Source: Paracoccus lutimaris (GTDB lineage: Bacteria; Pseudomonadota; Alphaproteobacteria; Rhodobacterales; Rhodobacteraceae). From it: a stretch of DNA of 64,000 nt. The notes under the pieces were generated by a model, which searched no databases, had not been told where the DNA came from, and saw nothing but the letters and a program-made list of their open reading frames with translations. Position numbers and translations under genes: made by a program. The stretch covers positions 1 through 64,000 of the forward strand of contig NZ_QPJL01000008.1 in the NCBI RefSeq assembly GCF_003337565.1, written 5' to 3'. Of the stretch, positions 1 through 9,553 are shown piece after piece (within the stretch, counting starts at the first letter, position 1; every line of letters begins with the position of its first letter).

Positions 1-43
1 ACTAGCATTGACGCCATCATAACACGCAGAACATAACCACTGG

Positions 44-2821
44 GTGGGTCAGTTCTCGGTGACAATGCCGGGTCAAATCTCAGTGGCAATCAACAGGCTG
101 ATCGACGATGCACTGGCCTCAGGCGATGCCGAGCGGATGAAGGACGCGCTTCAGGAACTGAAGCGGCTGCAGGCGCCCTATCTGAACTGGACGGGCAAGG
201 CGGAGCGGACGAGCGTCGAAGTCGATACCGTCTCGCTCCATGTCCATGAACGGGTGGACCCGGCGACGATCCTTGCCAATGCGGCGACGCGGCTGAAGGG
301 GAAGGATTCCGCGACGCAATGGCGGCAACCGGACCTGTTCGCAGCGCCGTTCGAGAACCTGCCGCTGCGCCAGGCGCTGGATTTCTACCACCACGAAAAG
401 GGCTGGTCGAACCGGCTGGTGGCGGGCGACAGCCTGCTGGTCATGAACTCGCTCCTGACCAAGGAGAGCATGGGCGGCAAGGTTCAGATGATCTACATCG
501 ACCCGCCCTACGGCATCAAATACGGGTCGAATTTTCAGCCCTTCACCAACAAGCGCGACGTGAAGGACCGCTCGGACGAGGACCTCACCCAGGAGCCCGA
601 GATGATCAAGGCATTTCGGGACACCTGGGAACTCGGCATCCACTCCTACCTCACCTATCTGCGCGACCGGCTGATGCTGGCGCGGGAACTGCTTGCGGAT
701 TCCGGTTCCGTTTTCATGCAAATATCCGATGACAACCTGCATCACGTCCGAGAAATCATGGATGAGGTGTTTGGGGCCAAACAGGTTGTAGGGATTATCA
801 CATTCAAGAAGACGTCTGGAGCAGGAAGTCCCACGGGGGGGACGGAGGTCCTTGCGGAGGTCTCCGATTACCTCGTTTGGTACGCCAAAGACCGGCAGAA
901 GGTGAAATATCGTCAACTCTATCGCGACAAGCAGGTCGGAGGTGATGGCGGCTCTGGCTATTCAATGATGCAGGACGAAAGCGGTGAACGTCGCCGCCTT
1001 CGCGACGAGGATAGTCCAGACGCAAGAGCATTTACGCCCGATAATCTGACATCACAGAGCTCGGGTGGACCGCAATTCTTTGACTGGGAATTCGATGGGC
1101 AGATTTTCTCAAACACCAAGAGTGGATGGAAGACTACACGCGACGGCATGCAGAAGCTCGGTCGAGCGCGAAAACTTTACGCGGCTGGAAATACCCTTCG
1201 CTATGTCCGCTTCATCGACGATTTTCCAAAGTTTCCCATAAATAGGCTTTGGGACGACACTACGACCGCAGGCTTCGGCGATCCCAAGAATTATGTCGTC
1301 CAGACCAATTCTAAGGTCATCGAACGCTGCTTGCTGATGACCACCGATCCCGGCGATCTGGTGCTCGATCCCACCTGCGGCTCCGGCACTACCGCCTTCG
1401 TCGCCGAGAAATGGGGGCGGCGCTGGATCACCTGCGACACGTCCCGCGTCGCGATTACGCTGGCCAAGCAGCGGCTGATGACCGCCAGCTTCGACTATTA
1501 CGCGCTCCGCTACAGCCAAGAGGGGCTTGGTGGCGGGTTCGACTATGAGACGGTGCCGCACATCACCCTCAAGAGCATCGCCAACAACCCCGATATCGAT
1601 ACGATCTACGACGAGGACCACCCCAAGATCACGGTGGCGCTGGAGAGCCTCAACGCAGCGCTGATCGCCGCCCCGCCGAGGCCGCTCAAGCCAACGCAGG
1701 GCGCGCGCAAGGGCAAGCCGGTGGACTTCGCCAAGGGCGACACACTGCACGAATGGGAGGTGCCCTTCGACTGGCCCGACGATTGGCCCGAGGCTGCCCG
1801 CGCGCCATTCGATGCCTTCCACACCGCCCGTCAGGCGATGCAGCGCCGCATGGACCAGTCCATCGCCGACCATGCCGAGCAGGAAACGCTCTACGACAAG
1901 CCGCGCATCGACCGATCCAAGCTGCGCATCTGCGGGCCCTTCTCGGTCGAGGCGGTGCCGGCGCCGACCGTCCTGTCGCTGGACGACAGCCTGTCCCCGC
2001 AAGAGGCCAACGAGACCGTCGCCCGCTCCGGCGAGACCTCTCGCCAGGCGCTGTGGCGCGACGAACTCTTGAAGACCGGCGTGCGCGGCAAGGGCGGCGC
2101 GATGCTTCGCTTCGCCGAGTTCGAGACGCTGCCGGGGCTGAAGCACATCCACGCCAGCGGATCGCTGGCCGAGACGGGCGAACGCGTCGTCGTCAGCTTC
2201 GGCCCCGAACACGCGGCGCTGGAGCAGCGGCAGGTGGAACTGGCGCTGACCGAGGCCGAGACCCTGCGCCCGTCGCCCAAGTTCATCCTGTTCTGCGCCT
2301 TCACCTTCGACCCCGAGGCAGCAAAGGACATCGACGAGGTGAACTGGCCGGGCGTAACGCTTCTAAAGGCGCAGATGAACACCGACCTGTTGACCGAGGA
2401 TCTGAAGAAGGGCCGCAGTTCCAACCAGTCGTTCTGGCTGATGGGCCAGCCCGATGTAGACCTGCGCAAGCGCAAGGACGGGTTGTGGGAGGTGCAGGTC
2501 AACGGCTTCGACTATTTCGATCCGCGCAAGGGCGATCTGGTCTCGGGCGGCACCAAGCAGATCGCCATGTGGTCGCTTGACGTGGATTACGACAATCGTT
2601 CGCTGATGCCGCATCAGGTGTTCTTCCCGATGGCGGATGCGAAGGGCGGCTGGAACCGCCTGCGCAAGACCGTGCGGGCCGAACTGGACGAGGACCTGCT
2701 GGAGCAGTTCCACGGCACCGTCTCGCTGCCCTTCGAGGCGGGAGAGAACCGCCGGATCGCGGTCAAGATCGTCGATGATCGCGGGATAGAGTCGCTCAAG
2801 ATCATGTCGCTGGAGGGATAA
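44..2821 (+). CDS. mod: Type III restriction-modification system methyltransferase (Mod)
   Basis: DNA adenine methyltransferase subunit of a type III restriction-modification system; it recognises the target site, methylates it, and pairs with Res. The catalytic DPPY motif is at about residue 153 and the SAM-binding motif DPTCGSGTT at about residue 442. That order (catalytic motif before SAM motif) is the beta-class arrangement usual for type III Mod. The segment between them and the long C-terminal part would carry target recognition and Res contacts. The length (925 residues from the GTG at 44) is somewhat long for Mod. An in-frame stop at 20-22 limits the start to the GTG at 44 or the ATG at 65; I cannot decide between them. 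Res follows after 4 bases, so the two are co-transcribed. The middle of the gene (about 750-1250) looks less GC-rich than its flanks, as expected for a swapped recognition domain. Confidence 0.93.
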   Translation: MGQFSVTMPGQISVAINRLIDDALASGDAERMKDALQELKRLQAPYLNWTGKAERTSVEVDTVSLHVHERVDPATILANAATRLKGKDSATQWRQPDLFAAPFENLPLRQALDFYHHEKGWSNRLVAGDSLLVMNSLLTKESMGGKVQMIYIDPPYGIKYGSNFQPFTNKRDVKDRSDEDLTQEPEMIKAFRDTWELGIHSYLTYLRDRLMLARELLADSGSVFMQISDDNLHHVREIMDEVFGAKQVVGIITFKKTSGAGSPTGGTEVLAEVSDYLVWYAKDRQKVKYRQLYRDKQVGGDGGSGYSMMQDESGERRRLRDEDSPDARAFTPDNLTSQSSGGPQFFDWEFDGQIFSNTKSGWKTTRDGMQKLGRARKLYAAGNTLRYVRFIDDFPKFPINRLWDDTTTAGFGDPKNYVVQTNSKVIERCLLMTTDPGDLVLDPTCGSGTTAFVAEKWGRRWITCDTSRVAITLAKQRLMTASFDYYALRYSQEGLGGGFDYETVPHITLKSIANNPDIDTIYDEDHPKITVALESLNAALIAAPPRPLKPTQGARKGKPVDFAKGDTLHEWEVPFDWPDDWPEAARAPFDAFHTARQAMQRRMDQSIADHAEQETLYDKPRIDRSKLRICGPFSVEAVPAPTVLSLDDSLSPQEANETVARSGETSRQALWRDELLKTGVRGKGGAMLRFAEFETLPGLKHIHASGSLAETGERVVVSFGPEHAALEQRQVELALTEAETLRPSPKFILFCAFTFDPEAAKDIDEVNWPGVTLLKAQMNTDLLTEDLKKGRSSNQSFWLMGQPDVDLRKRKDGLWEVQVNGFDYFDPRKGDLVSGGTKQIAMWSLDVDYDNRSLMPHQVFFPMADAKGGWNRLRKTVRAELDEDLLEQFHGTVSLPFEAGENRRIAVKIVDDRGIESLKIMSLEG

Positions 2822-2825
2822 GCCC

Positions 2826-5618
2826 ATGTCCCTCATCATCAATTCGCCCTTCGTCTGCCCAGGCCAGCATTGGGTCGAGGCCAAGGGCGGCAAGCTGGAG
2901 ATCAAGCCTGAGCGACGCCCAGCGAGCTACGAGGTCTTTGACGCGCGCAACAACACCAAGCGCACTGAGGTGCTGGACCTGGTGAACACGATCCGCACCC
3001 GCGTGGATCAATGGCGCGACGACGGTTGGCCCGGCGTGACCATCGTCACCCGCAAGCTCTTGGAGCACTGGCACGACCGCGAGGCGCGGCAGCATCCGTT
3101 CTACTTCTGCCAGCTCGAGGCCATCGAGACGCTGATCTGGTGGGTCGAAGGTGCCGAGGCCTACAAGCAGGGCATCGCGATCCCCGGCGATGGCGGGGTG
3201 TGGGAGCGGCTCTGCAACAAGATGGCGACGGGCGCGGGCAAGACCACGGTGATGGCGATGATCATCACCTGGCAGGTGCTGAACGCGCTGACCTATCCGA
3301 AGCGGAACAAGGATTTCAGCCGCGCGGTGTTCATCGTGGCGCCCGGCCTGACCGTGAAGGAGCGGCTGCAGGTGCTGCTGCCCAGCGAGGGCAGCTACTA
3401 TGATGAGTTCAACCTGTGCCCGTCCGAGGCCCTGCGCCAGAAGCTGAACCATGCGGAGGTGCTGATCGAGAACTGGCACACGCTGATGCCGCTGAAGGAA
3501 GCGGAGCGATCCGTGGTGAAGAAAGGGCGCGAGTCCGACGAGGCCTTCACGCGGCGCGTGCTGGGCAAGCTGGCGGCGCACAAGGATATCATCGTCATCA
3601 ACGACGAGGCGCACCACGCCTACCGCAAGCCGCCCGAGGTGAAGATCAGCAAGAAGCATGCCGAGGAGCATGGCATCGACCTCGACGAGGCAACGCGCTG
3701 GATCGAAGGCCTCGACCGCATCCACAAAACCCGGCGCATCCAGCGCTGCTTCGACCTCTCGGCCACGCCTTTCGCGCCGACTGGCAAGAAGAGCACCGAC
3801 ACGGCGCTGTTCGACTGGATCATCTCGGATTTCGGCTTGAACGACGCGATCGAGGCCGGGCTGGTCAAGACGCCGCGCGTCGTTGTCCGCGACGATGCGG
3901 TTCCGGATGCCAAGACGCTGCGTTCGAAGCTCTACCACATCTACCGCGACCCGACCGTTTCCGAAGACCTGAACCGCAAGGCCGAAGCGCATGAGGCGCT
4001 GCCAAAGCTGGTCCAGGACGCCTATACGCTGCTCGGCGCCGACTGGCGGGAAACCCGGGCGCAATGGCAGGAGGCCGGGCATCATTCCCCGCCGGTCATG
4101 CTGACGGTCTGCAACCGCACCGAAACCGCAGCCCGCATCGAGACCTATTTCAACAAGGGCGATGCGCATTGGCCCGAACTGCACGCACCGACACGAACGC
4201 TCCGGGTCGATTCCAAGGTGCTGGAGAAGGCTGAGATCGGCGAGACCGCGACATCCGACAAGGATTACGAGGCGCGACTGAAGGCGATCATCGACGCCGC
4301 GACCATCCCCGAGACCCGCCGCCAGCAGTTCCGCGCCCTGAAGAAGGAAGAACTGCTGCGCGAGATCGTGGACAATGTCGGGAAGCGGGGAGCGGCCGGA
4401 CAAGACCTGCAGAACGTCATATCGGTCGCGATGCTGTCTGAGGGATGGGACGCCAAGAACGTCACGCACATCATGGGTCTCCGCGCCTTCACATCCCAGC
4501 TGCTCTGCGAACAGGTCGTCGGGCGAGGATTGCGTCGGGTGTCCTACGACACGGACGAGAATGGCCTGTTCCTGCCCGAATACGTCAACGTCTTCGGTGT
4601 GCCGCTTTCCATTTCGGAAACAGGCGAAGGCGGGGAAGCTCCGCCGCCTCCGAAGCCGACCACCCAGATCGAAGTCGTGCCCGAGCGGGCCAACCTAGAG
4701 CTTCGCTGGCCGAACGTGCTGCGGGTTGAAACGGTCGTGAGACCGCAACTTGCCATGGACTGGGGTAAGGTGACACCGCTCGTGCTCGACCCCGCCAGCA
4801 CGCCGATCAGCGCGGAACTGGCTCCGGCGCTCGGCGGCGCGACCGACATGGGCAAGGTGACAGCGATTGACCTCGAGAAGCTGCCAGACGGCTTCCGTCT
4901 GCAACGTCTTGTTTTTCAGGCAGCACGAAAGGCCTTCGCCGAACTCAGCCACGGTTTTTCGGGTAGCCACGAGTATCTGGCGGCGCAGCTGGTCAGGATC
5001 GTCGAGGCGTTCCTCAACTCCGACCGCCTCGACATCCCGTCGCTGTTCCACTCCGACCCGCTTCGGCGGCGGATTCTGATCGCACTCAACATCGACCTTG
5101 TCGTTCAGCATGTGCTGAGCAACGTGACCGAGCAGAACACGGAGCGCCTGACGCCGGTGTTCGACGAGGAAAACCCGATCGGCGCCACCGGCCTGATGCG
5201 GACCTGGTACACCACCAAGCCGTGCTTTCCGACCACCAAGTCGCATATCAGCCACCTGGTCGGGGATTCGTCCTGGGAGGGACATGCCGCGAACATCTTC
5301 GAGATGCGCGAAGACGTCATCGCCTACGCCAAAAACGATCATCTCGGCTTCCAGATCTACTACATGTGGGCCGGTTCACGGCGCCGGTATGTTCCGGATT
5401 TCCTCGTGCGCCTTGCCAGCGGCACCATTCTGGCGCTTGAGATCAAGGGCACCGACAGCCCCCAGAACAAGGCCAAGCGGGACGCGTTGCACGAGTGGGT
5501 GAAGGCGGTCAACGCGGCGGGCGGGTTCGGCCATTGGGCATGGGATGTCGCGTTCAAACCCGCGGAAATTCAGGACATTGTCACGAAGCACTCAGCCGTT
5601 GTGGATCCCGTTTCATAG
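2826..5618 (+). CDS. res: Type III restriction enzyme, helicase-nuclease subunit (Res)
   Basis: ATP-dependent translocase and endonuclease subunit that works in complex with Mod and cuts unmodified DNA. Walker A MATGAGKTT is at about residues 133-141, the DEAD-box-like Walker B NDEAHH at about 259-264, and the SATPF helicase motif follows. A VVGRGLRR motif typical of the second RecA-like domain comes later. Near the C terminus, PDFLV (about 856) followed by LEIKG fits the PD-ExK nuclease of Res proteins. All key residues are present at 930 amino acids, a usual Res length, so the system looks intact. The start lies 4 bases after the mod stop. The next genes are on the opposite strand, so the pair ends here. 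Confidence 0.94.
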   Translation: MSLIINSPFVCPGQHWVEAKGGKLEIKPERRPASYEVFDARNNTKRTEVLDLVNTIRTRVDQWRDDGWPGVTIVTRKLLEHWHDREARQHPFYFCQLEAIETLIWWVEGAEAYKQGIAIPGDGGVWERLCNKMATGAGKTTVMAMIITWQVLNALTYPKRNKDFSRAVFIVAPGLTVKERLQVLLPSEGSYYDEFNLCPSEALRQKLNHAEVLIENWHTLMPLKEAERSVVKKGRESDEAFTRRVLGKLAAHKDIIVINDEAHHAYRKPPEVKISKKHAEEHGIDLDEATRWIEGLDRIHKTRRIQRCFDLSATPFAPTGKKSTDTALFDWIISDFGLNDAIEAGLVKTPRVVVRDDAVPDAKTLRSKLYHIYRDPTVSEDLNRKAEAHEALPKLVQDAYTLLGADWRETRAQWQEAGHHSPPVMLTVCNRTETAARIETYFNKGDAHWPELHAPTRTLRVDSKVLEKAEIGETATSDKDYEARLKAIIDAATIPETRRQQFRALKKEELLREIVDNVGKRGAAGQDLQNVISVAMLSEGWDAKNVTHIMGLRAFTSQLLCEQVVGRGLRRVSYDTDENGLFLPEYVNVFGVPLSISETGEGGEAPPPPKPTTQIEVVPERANLELRWPNVLRVETVVRPQLAMDWGKVTPLVLDPASTPISAELAPALGGATDMGKVTAIDLEKLPDGFRLQRLVFQAARKAFAELSHGFSGSHEYLAAQLVRIVEAFLNSDRLDIPSLFHSDPLRRRILIALNIDLVVQHVLSNVTEQNTERLTPVFDEENPIGATGLMRTWYTTKPCFPTTKSHISHLVGDSSWEGHAANIFEMREDVIAYAKNDHLGFQIYYMWAGSRRRYVPDFLVRLASGTILALEIKGTDSPQNKAKRDALHEWVKAVNAAGGFGHWAWDVAFKPAEIQDIVTKHSAVVDPVS

Positions 5619-5664
5619 TGGGATCCGGCGACCATCCGTCGAAGCCCGACCTGACCGCGAATGG

Positions 5665-6051
5665 CTATCTCGGCAGTTTGGCTTCCCCGCCGGTGTTGGT
5701 CGCAAGGAAGGCCTCATCCAGCTTCGGTTCGTCCCATCGTTCGGCGACGGTCAGCCAACGGTCAAGATGATCGCGAAACTCCTGATCGTCAACCTTGAGG
5801 TGAAAGGTGTAGAGTCGGTCGACGATCTGTCGCATCAGGCTTCGCATCTGGTCGTCGTCGATGTGTGAAGCATCAGGCCATGGAATCTGGCGGCCGTCGG
5901 CATCGGTGATGAACACGTCCGAACAGTCACCCGTGTGGCTGACCGGGACGGTCCCGGCGTGCAGTTTCTCGATCCCCGTGTTGCGCACACAGATCATCGC
6001 CATCAGTTTCGCCAGCCGGGCGGCGATGCGCTCCTCGTCGACCGGTTTCAT
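5665..6051 (-). CDS. Conserved hypothetical protein next to type III R-M genes
   Basis: A 128-residue soluble, acidic protein with no signal peptide or membrane segment. It contains a conserved-looking block MICVRNTGIEKLHAG and a later stretch rich in Asp and Arg (SHIDDDQMRSLMRQIVDRLY). From memory this pattern occurs in small proteins encoded beside DUF6429-type genes, but I do not know a function. Its start overlaps the stop of the upstream gene (6048-6311) by four bases, so the two are translationally coupled. It converges on res. Possible roles include an accessory or regulatory unit on the same island; that is inference only. Confidence 0.65.
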   Translation of the reverse strand: MKPVDEERIAARLAKLMAMICVRNTGIEKLHAGTVPVSHTGDCSDVFITDADGRQIPWPDASHIDDDQMRSLMRQIVDRLYTFHLKVDDQEFRDHLDRWLTVAERWDEPKLDEAFLATNTGGEAKLPR

Positions 6052-6311
6052 CGTTCCGACCTCTTTGGATCGTCCGACCGCTTCACGAACAACTCGGCGA
6101 GAGCCGACTCCGCTCGGGCCAGTCCGGCTTCGGTCAGGGCCAGAGATTTCGCCTTGCCGATCGGATCGTGGATCAGCCCTTTGGCATGCAGCCGGTCGGT
6201 GATCGACCAGTCGATCCCTTTCCAGACCCGATTGCCGTCATGCAGCGTCAGGCTGAGGATCGCCAGCGCCGCATCGTCGAGCTTATCGGTGTCGAGCTTC
6301 GGTTCCGCCAT
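6048..6311 (-). CDS. Small DUF6429-like protein
   Basis: An 87-residue protein with the pattern LDTDKLDDAALAILSLTLHD followed by VWKGIDW and DRLHAKGLI. I recognise this as the style of the DUF6429 family, small winged-helix-like proteins of unknown role. This is pattern memory, not a search. The fold is probably helical. It is the first gene of a two-gene unit with the 128-residue protein and overlaps it by four bases. Such pairs are scattered over alphaproteobacterial genomes, often in accessory regions. No catalytic residues are evident. Confidence 0.6.
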   Translation of the reverse strand: MAEPKLDTDKLDDAALAILSLTLHDGNRVWKGIDWSITDRLHAKGLIHDPIGKAKSLALTEAGLARAESALAELFVKRSDDPKRSER

Positions 6312-6612
6312 ATATGGACTCCTTCACCGAAAGGATGCCGTCGTTCCCGAAAATTCTCAATGGCGGTATGGATTTGCGTGGCTGGAGGGGGAAGGAACGG
6401 GTTGGACGCCTGTTCCGTTCCCCAAGTGCCACTGACATCGAAGTGTTCAGGTGGCGAGAGGAACTGTCCCTATACTTTCAACTAGTTAGGGGCTCTACAC
6501 TGAATGGGCGCAGTCGAGAGGTCCGGAGAATATGGGCCCTTAGAGAACGTGTCCGGCTGCTGTGGCGAGGACGCCAGTGCAAAGCCCTTCCGACATAACC
6601 CTCGAAAACAAC
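6312..6612. other. Intergenic region without a recognised gene
   Basis: About 300 bases between the start of the small DUF6429-like gene and the tRNA-Ser terminator. The short open frames here have no family resemblance and no ribosome-binding site. The promoter of the minus-strand pair must lie at its left end, but I see no convincing -35/-10 pair. It may mark the junction between the restriction-modification island and the core chromosome. Confidence 0.5.
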
Positions 6613-6636
6613 GGAAAAATCCGGCCGCAGCCGGAT
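6613..6636 (-). terminator. Rho-independent terminator of tRNA-Ser
   Basis: Read on the minus strand, ATCCGGC and GCCGGAT form a seven-pair stem around the loop TGCG, followed by a run of T (TTTT). It lies about 27 bases after the tRNA 3' end, the expected place for its terminator. Confidence 0.85.
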
Positions 6637-6662
6637 CGGGAGAACGCTTTCGCAAGGTCAAG

Positions 6663-6752
6663 TGGCGGAGACGAAGGGATTCGAACCCTCGAGACGGTTC
6701 CCCGTCTGCACCCTTAGCAGGGGTGTGCCTTCGACCACTCGGCCACGTCTCC
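6663..6752 (-). tRNA. tRNA-Ser (anticodon GCU)
   Basis: A 90-base class II tRNA. The acceptor arms GGAGACG and CGTCTCC pair perfectly, discriminator G is followed by an encoded CCA, and the anticodon loop CTGCTAA on stem CACCC/GGGTG gives anticodon GCU (Ser codons AGC and AGU). The long variable arm and the GGTTCGAATCC T-arm are both present. It stands alone, with its own promoter and terminator. Confidence 0.97.
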
Positions 6753-6759
6753 GCCGCCT

Positions 6760-6788
6760 CGTATATGGGGCAAGGAACAAGGAAACAA
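6760..6788 (-). promoter_or_regulatory. Promoter of tRNA-Ser
   Basis: On the minus strand TTGTTT (-35) is separated by 17 bases from TATACG (-10). The -10 box ends 8 bases before the mature tRNA 5' end, so the leader would be only a base or two long. Position and spacing fit a vegetative sigma70 promoter. Confidence 0.6.
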
Positions 6789-7181
6789 GGGGTTTTTGGA
6801 TTGGCTGTCACCGGTCGCATATCGCCACGATTTTCCTCTGCTTTTCGCGGTTTCCTGACCCAGCGCATCTTGGAAACGCCCATCAAGGGTGTACCGCCCC
6901 AGCATGCTGCAGATGGTGCGACGGCATTGCGGGCCATGCCGATCAAGGGTGCCGGGCGAAAAATGGGCGCGACGGGCCGCACAACCTCGCGAAACGGCAC
7001 GGGAACAGCGCGATCGCGGCCGCACTGTATGTCGATGTGACCTGGTTGTGATACAGGCTTGCGCCGGTTCCAGATCGCGCCGATGACCGAGAACCCCACG
7101 CTGCCGAGGCCCGGCGCGCGGGAGCGCGCGACGGTCAGCGCCTCGCCCGCTGCCGCTCGCAGCCGGACGGGGTACTCGGCG
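6789..7181. other. Intergenic region without a recognised gene
   Basis: About 390 bases between the tRNA-Ser promoter and the end of the protease-nuclease gene. Long frames exist on both strands, as expected at this GC content. None has a ribosome-binding site or a recognisable family motif. It could hold decayed coding sequence, but I cannot support that. Confidence 0.5.
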
Positions 7182-9449
7182 TCAAAGCAGGATATCCGCC
7201 ACCGAGGTGATCTCGATTCCGTCGCGGGCAAAGGCCTCTTTTGTGGCACTCTTGCCGCGGCTGCGCGGTTTGGGCATCCGGTCAAGTGCCGACAGGTCGC
7301 ACAGGTCGATGTCCAACTCGGCACCGATTGCTTCGATCCGGCGCTGGCGGATCGAGAAGATGCCCGGGTCGAGCCGCTCTTCGGGCAGCGTTTCGATCAG
7401 ATCGGCCTGCTCGAGGACGAACCCCACGGCACCGGGACCATCGGCATCGCTCCAGGCGACGATCTTGTAGAAAGCCAGCGGCACCAGCGCGTCCCGCAGC
7501 GGCTTGTCCGCCGTGCCGAATACCGGCCCGTTGAACACCGACAAGCGGCGAAGCTTGGCGCCCTGGGCCGAGATGTGGTTCTCGAGATCGCCCCAAAGCT
7601 GAAGATCGGCACCGCTGAAATCGGTCGATTGATTGAGCAGGTAATGCTGGGGCGCGCAATTGGTCCAGAAATAGCTGTCCTTGTTGGCGGCGATGGCCGC
7701 ATCGCGGGTCGGACCCCGGGCCAGATCGTTGCGGCGCGACAGATGGCCGCGATCATAGTCATTGTTCAGGTAATAGCTGTTGCCCAACTGCGCATCGCGG
7801 GGAATGCGCGGATCAAAACGCCAGTTTCCGCCGCCCTCGTTCGAAGACACCTCGACCCGGGCCAGGAAATCGACATTGCAGGCCGACAGATAGGCCAGCC
7901 GGCGGCCGGCGCAGATCAGCACGCTATAGCCGTGATACCGCAACTCCTGCCGGTCCCCGGGCCGCGAGGGATGCGAGATCGGCAGCGCGCCGCCAAAGCG
8001 GGGCTTGGCCTTTGTCCCGGGCAGCGGCAGGTTGAAGCCAAGGAAATCCGGATCATAGCCCGGCCGATCGGCCATCTCTTCGGGGGTGATCCGTTCAAGA
8101 AAGGCGGTCGCGGGCCGTGTCGGCAGCGAGGGCGCGGCGCCGGCCAGCAGATGGCTGCCCTGCACCTGCGCCGCAAGCGAGAGTGTCAGCCGCAGCGGGA
8201 TATCCAGACTGATCACCTGCTGCCGCCCTTCCGCCGGATCGGGTGCGGCTTCCGCCGGCATGGCCGGTTGCGGCGGCGCCACCGCGACCATGTCCGGCAC
8301 CACGCTTTCCTTGCGGCCGGGCATCGACCAGCCCGCGGGCGGCCGGGCGGCCAGCGCCGTGTCGACAAAGACCCGCACCGCCGGCTCCAGCGCCGCCAGC
8401 CTGATCGCGCCGACGATTCCCGAAACCCGCACCGCCTCATTCGCGACCCAGTCGATATCCTCTTCGCGATCCTGGCCGTCGCGCCACTGGCCGCCGTCCT
8501 TGCGCTGCCAGCCGCCCTTGTCATGGGGTCTCGGCACGCCCGAATGATGCAGCGCGACGACCTGCCAGGTGTCGCTGAGCACCGGCGAGCCCGACGAACC
8601 CTTGTCGGTATCGGCCTCGTAATGCAGGAACGATCCCATCATCTCGTCCTTGGGGTCATTGCCCGTCCGCATGTCCAGCACGCGGTTGTTGCGCAGGACG
8701 ACCTGCTTTTCGGCGCCGCGCGGATGCTGGACGATGTTCACGTGATCCTTGTCCGAAATCGAGATCTTGCCCTGCGCCTCGTTCAGCGGCAGCCAGCCGT
8801 AATCATCCAGCGACATGCCCAGCGTGCTGGTTCCGGCCACCGCGACCAGCGCAAAGTCCAGTTCCTCGTCGGCCAGAAAGAACCTGTCGGGCTGCAGTGC
8901 GAATTCCTGCGGCGCGCGCGGGGCACCGAACAGGCGCAGCTCGTAATCCATCTGCAGCGCGCAGCGCGCGGCCCGCCGGTCCGAGGTCAGCACATGCTGA
9001 TTGGTCAGCAGCAGCCCCGGACCCACCATGAAGCCCGTGCCAAGCGCCTGCCGCGCGCCGGGGGTCTCGATCAGGATGCGCCCGACGCTGCGGGCCGCCA
9101 GCGCGCCGCGTTCGAGAAACTCGACCGAAAGGAAATCGGCGGTGCCGATCAGCGCCTCATTCACGATCTGGTCGGTCAGTTCCTCGGCGACGACCGGGGT
9201 TGGCCGCTCGACCAGGCCGCGCAGCACCCGGTTCGACGGCATGTGCCAGGGCTCGGCCGCGCGCCGAACCTCGTCCACCAGAACATTGACCCGCGCCGCC
9301 AGCCGCGAAGGGGTGTCTGCCAGCGTGGGCTTGCCCTCGCGCAGGGCCTCGCTGCGGCCATCGCGAACCTTGGACCGGGCCAGCCAGCGCGACAATGCCT
9401 GCTGCGCCCGATCTAGCGCACCGGGATCGAAGTCGTCTTCCTTGCCCAT
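7182..9449 (-). CDS. Trypsin-like serine protease fused to a DNA/RNA non-specific endonuclease
   Basis: A 755-residue two-enzyme fusion. The N-terminal half is a V8/trypsin-like protease: catalytic His in TNQHVL (about residue 152), Asp in ELDFALVAV (about 197) and Ser in GSSGSPV (about 287). The C-terminal third is a DNA/RNA non-specific (NUC1-type) nuclease with the catalytic DRGH motif (His about 569) followed by the NUC1 Asn-rich helix region. About 60 residues before the nuclease are Pro/Ala-rich linker. There is no signal peptide, so it probably acts in the cytoplasm or leaves by a non-Sec route. GGAGG lies five bases before the ATG. It is divergent from the M28-M43-ATP-grasp genes. Both active sites look complete. 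Such fusions occur in various bacteria; a defence or self-killing role is inference. Confidence 0.85.
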   Translation of the reverse strand: MGKEDDFDPGALDRAQQALSRWLARSKVRDGRSEALREGKPTLADTPSRLAARVNVLVDEVRRAAEPWHMPSNRVLRGLVERPTPVVAEELTDQIVNEALIGTADFLSVEFLERGALAARSVGRILIETPGARQALGTGFMVGPGLLLTNQHVLTSDRRAARCALQMDYELRLFGAPRAPQEFALQPDRFFLADEELDFALVAVAGTSTLGMSLDDYGWLPLNEAQGKISISDKDHVNIVQHPRGAEKQVVLRNNRVLDMRTGNDPKDEMMGSFLHYEADTDKGSSGSPVLSDTWQVVALHHSGVPRPHDKGGWQRKDGGQWRDGQDREEDIDWVANEAVRVSGIVGAIRLAALEPAVRVFVDTALAARPPAGWSMPGRKESVVPDMVAVAPPQPAMPAEAAPDPAEGRQQVISLDIPLRLTLSLAAQVQGSHLLAGAAPSLPTRPATAFLERITPEEMADRPGYDPDFLGFNLPLPGTKAKPRFGGALPISHPSRPGDRQELRYHGYSVLICAGRRLAYLSACNVDFLARVEVSSNEGGGNWRFDPRIPRDAQLGNSYYLNNDYDRGHLSRRNDLARGPTRDAAIAANKDSYFWTNCAPQHYLLNQSTDFSGADLQLWGDLENHISAQGAKLRRLSVFNGPVFGTADKPLRDALVPLAFYKIVAWSDADGPGAVGFVLEQADLIETLPEERLDPGIFSIRQRRIEAIGAELDIDLCDLSALDRMPKPRSRGKSATKEAFARDGIEITSVADILL

Positions 9450-9553
9450 CGCTGCCTCCCCGCGTCACAATGACTTTGAAAATAATCCCTTTAGATTTAC
9501 CACGAATTCGTAGCGCTTCGCACCAGAAACGACGCGCTCGGTCCCCGCTGCGT

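Noticed and set aside
7059..9416. A 785-codon open frame opposite the protease-nuclease
   Set aside because: Antisense of a gene with intact protease and nuclease motifs; the translation has low-complexity composition and no ribosome site.
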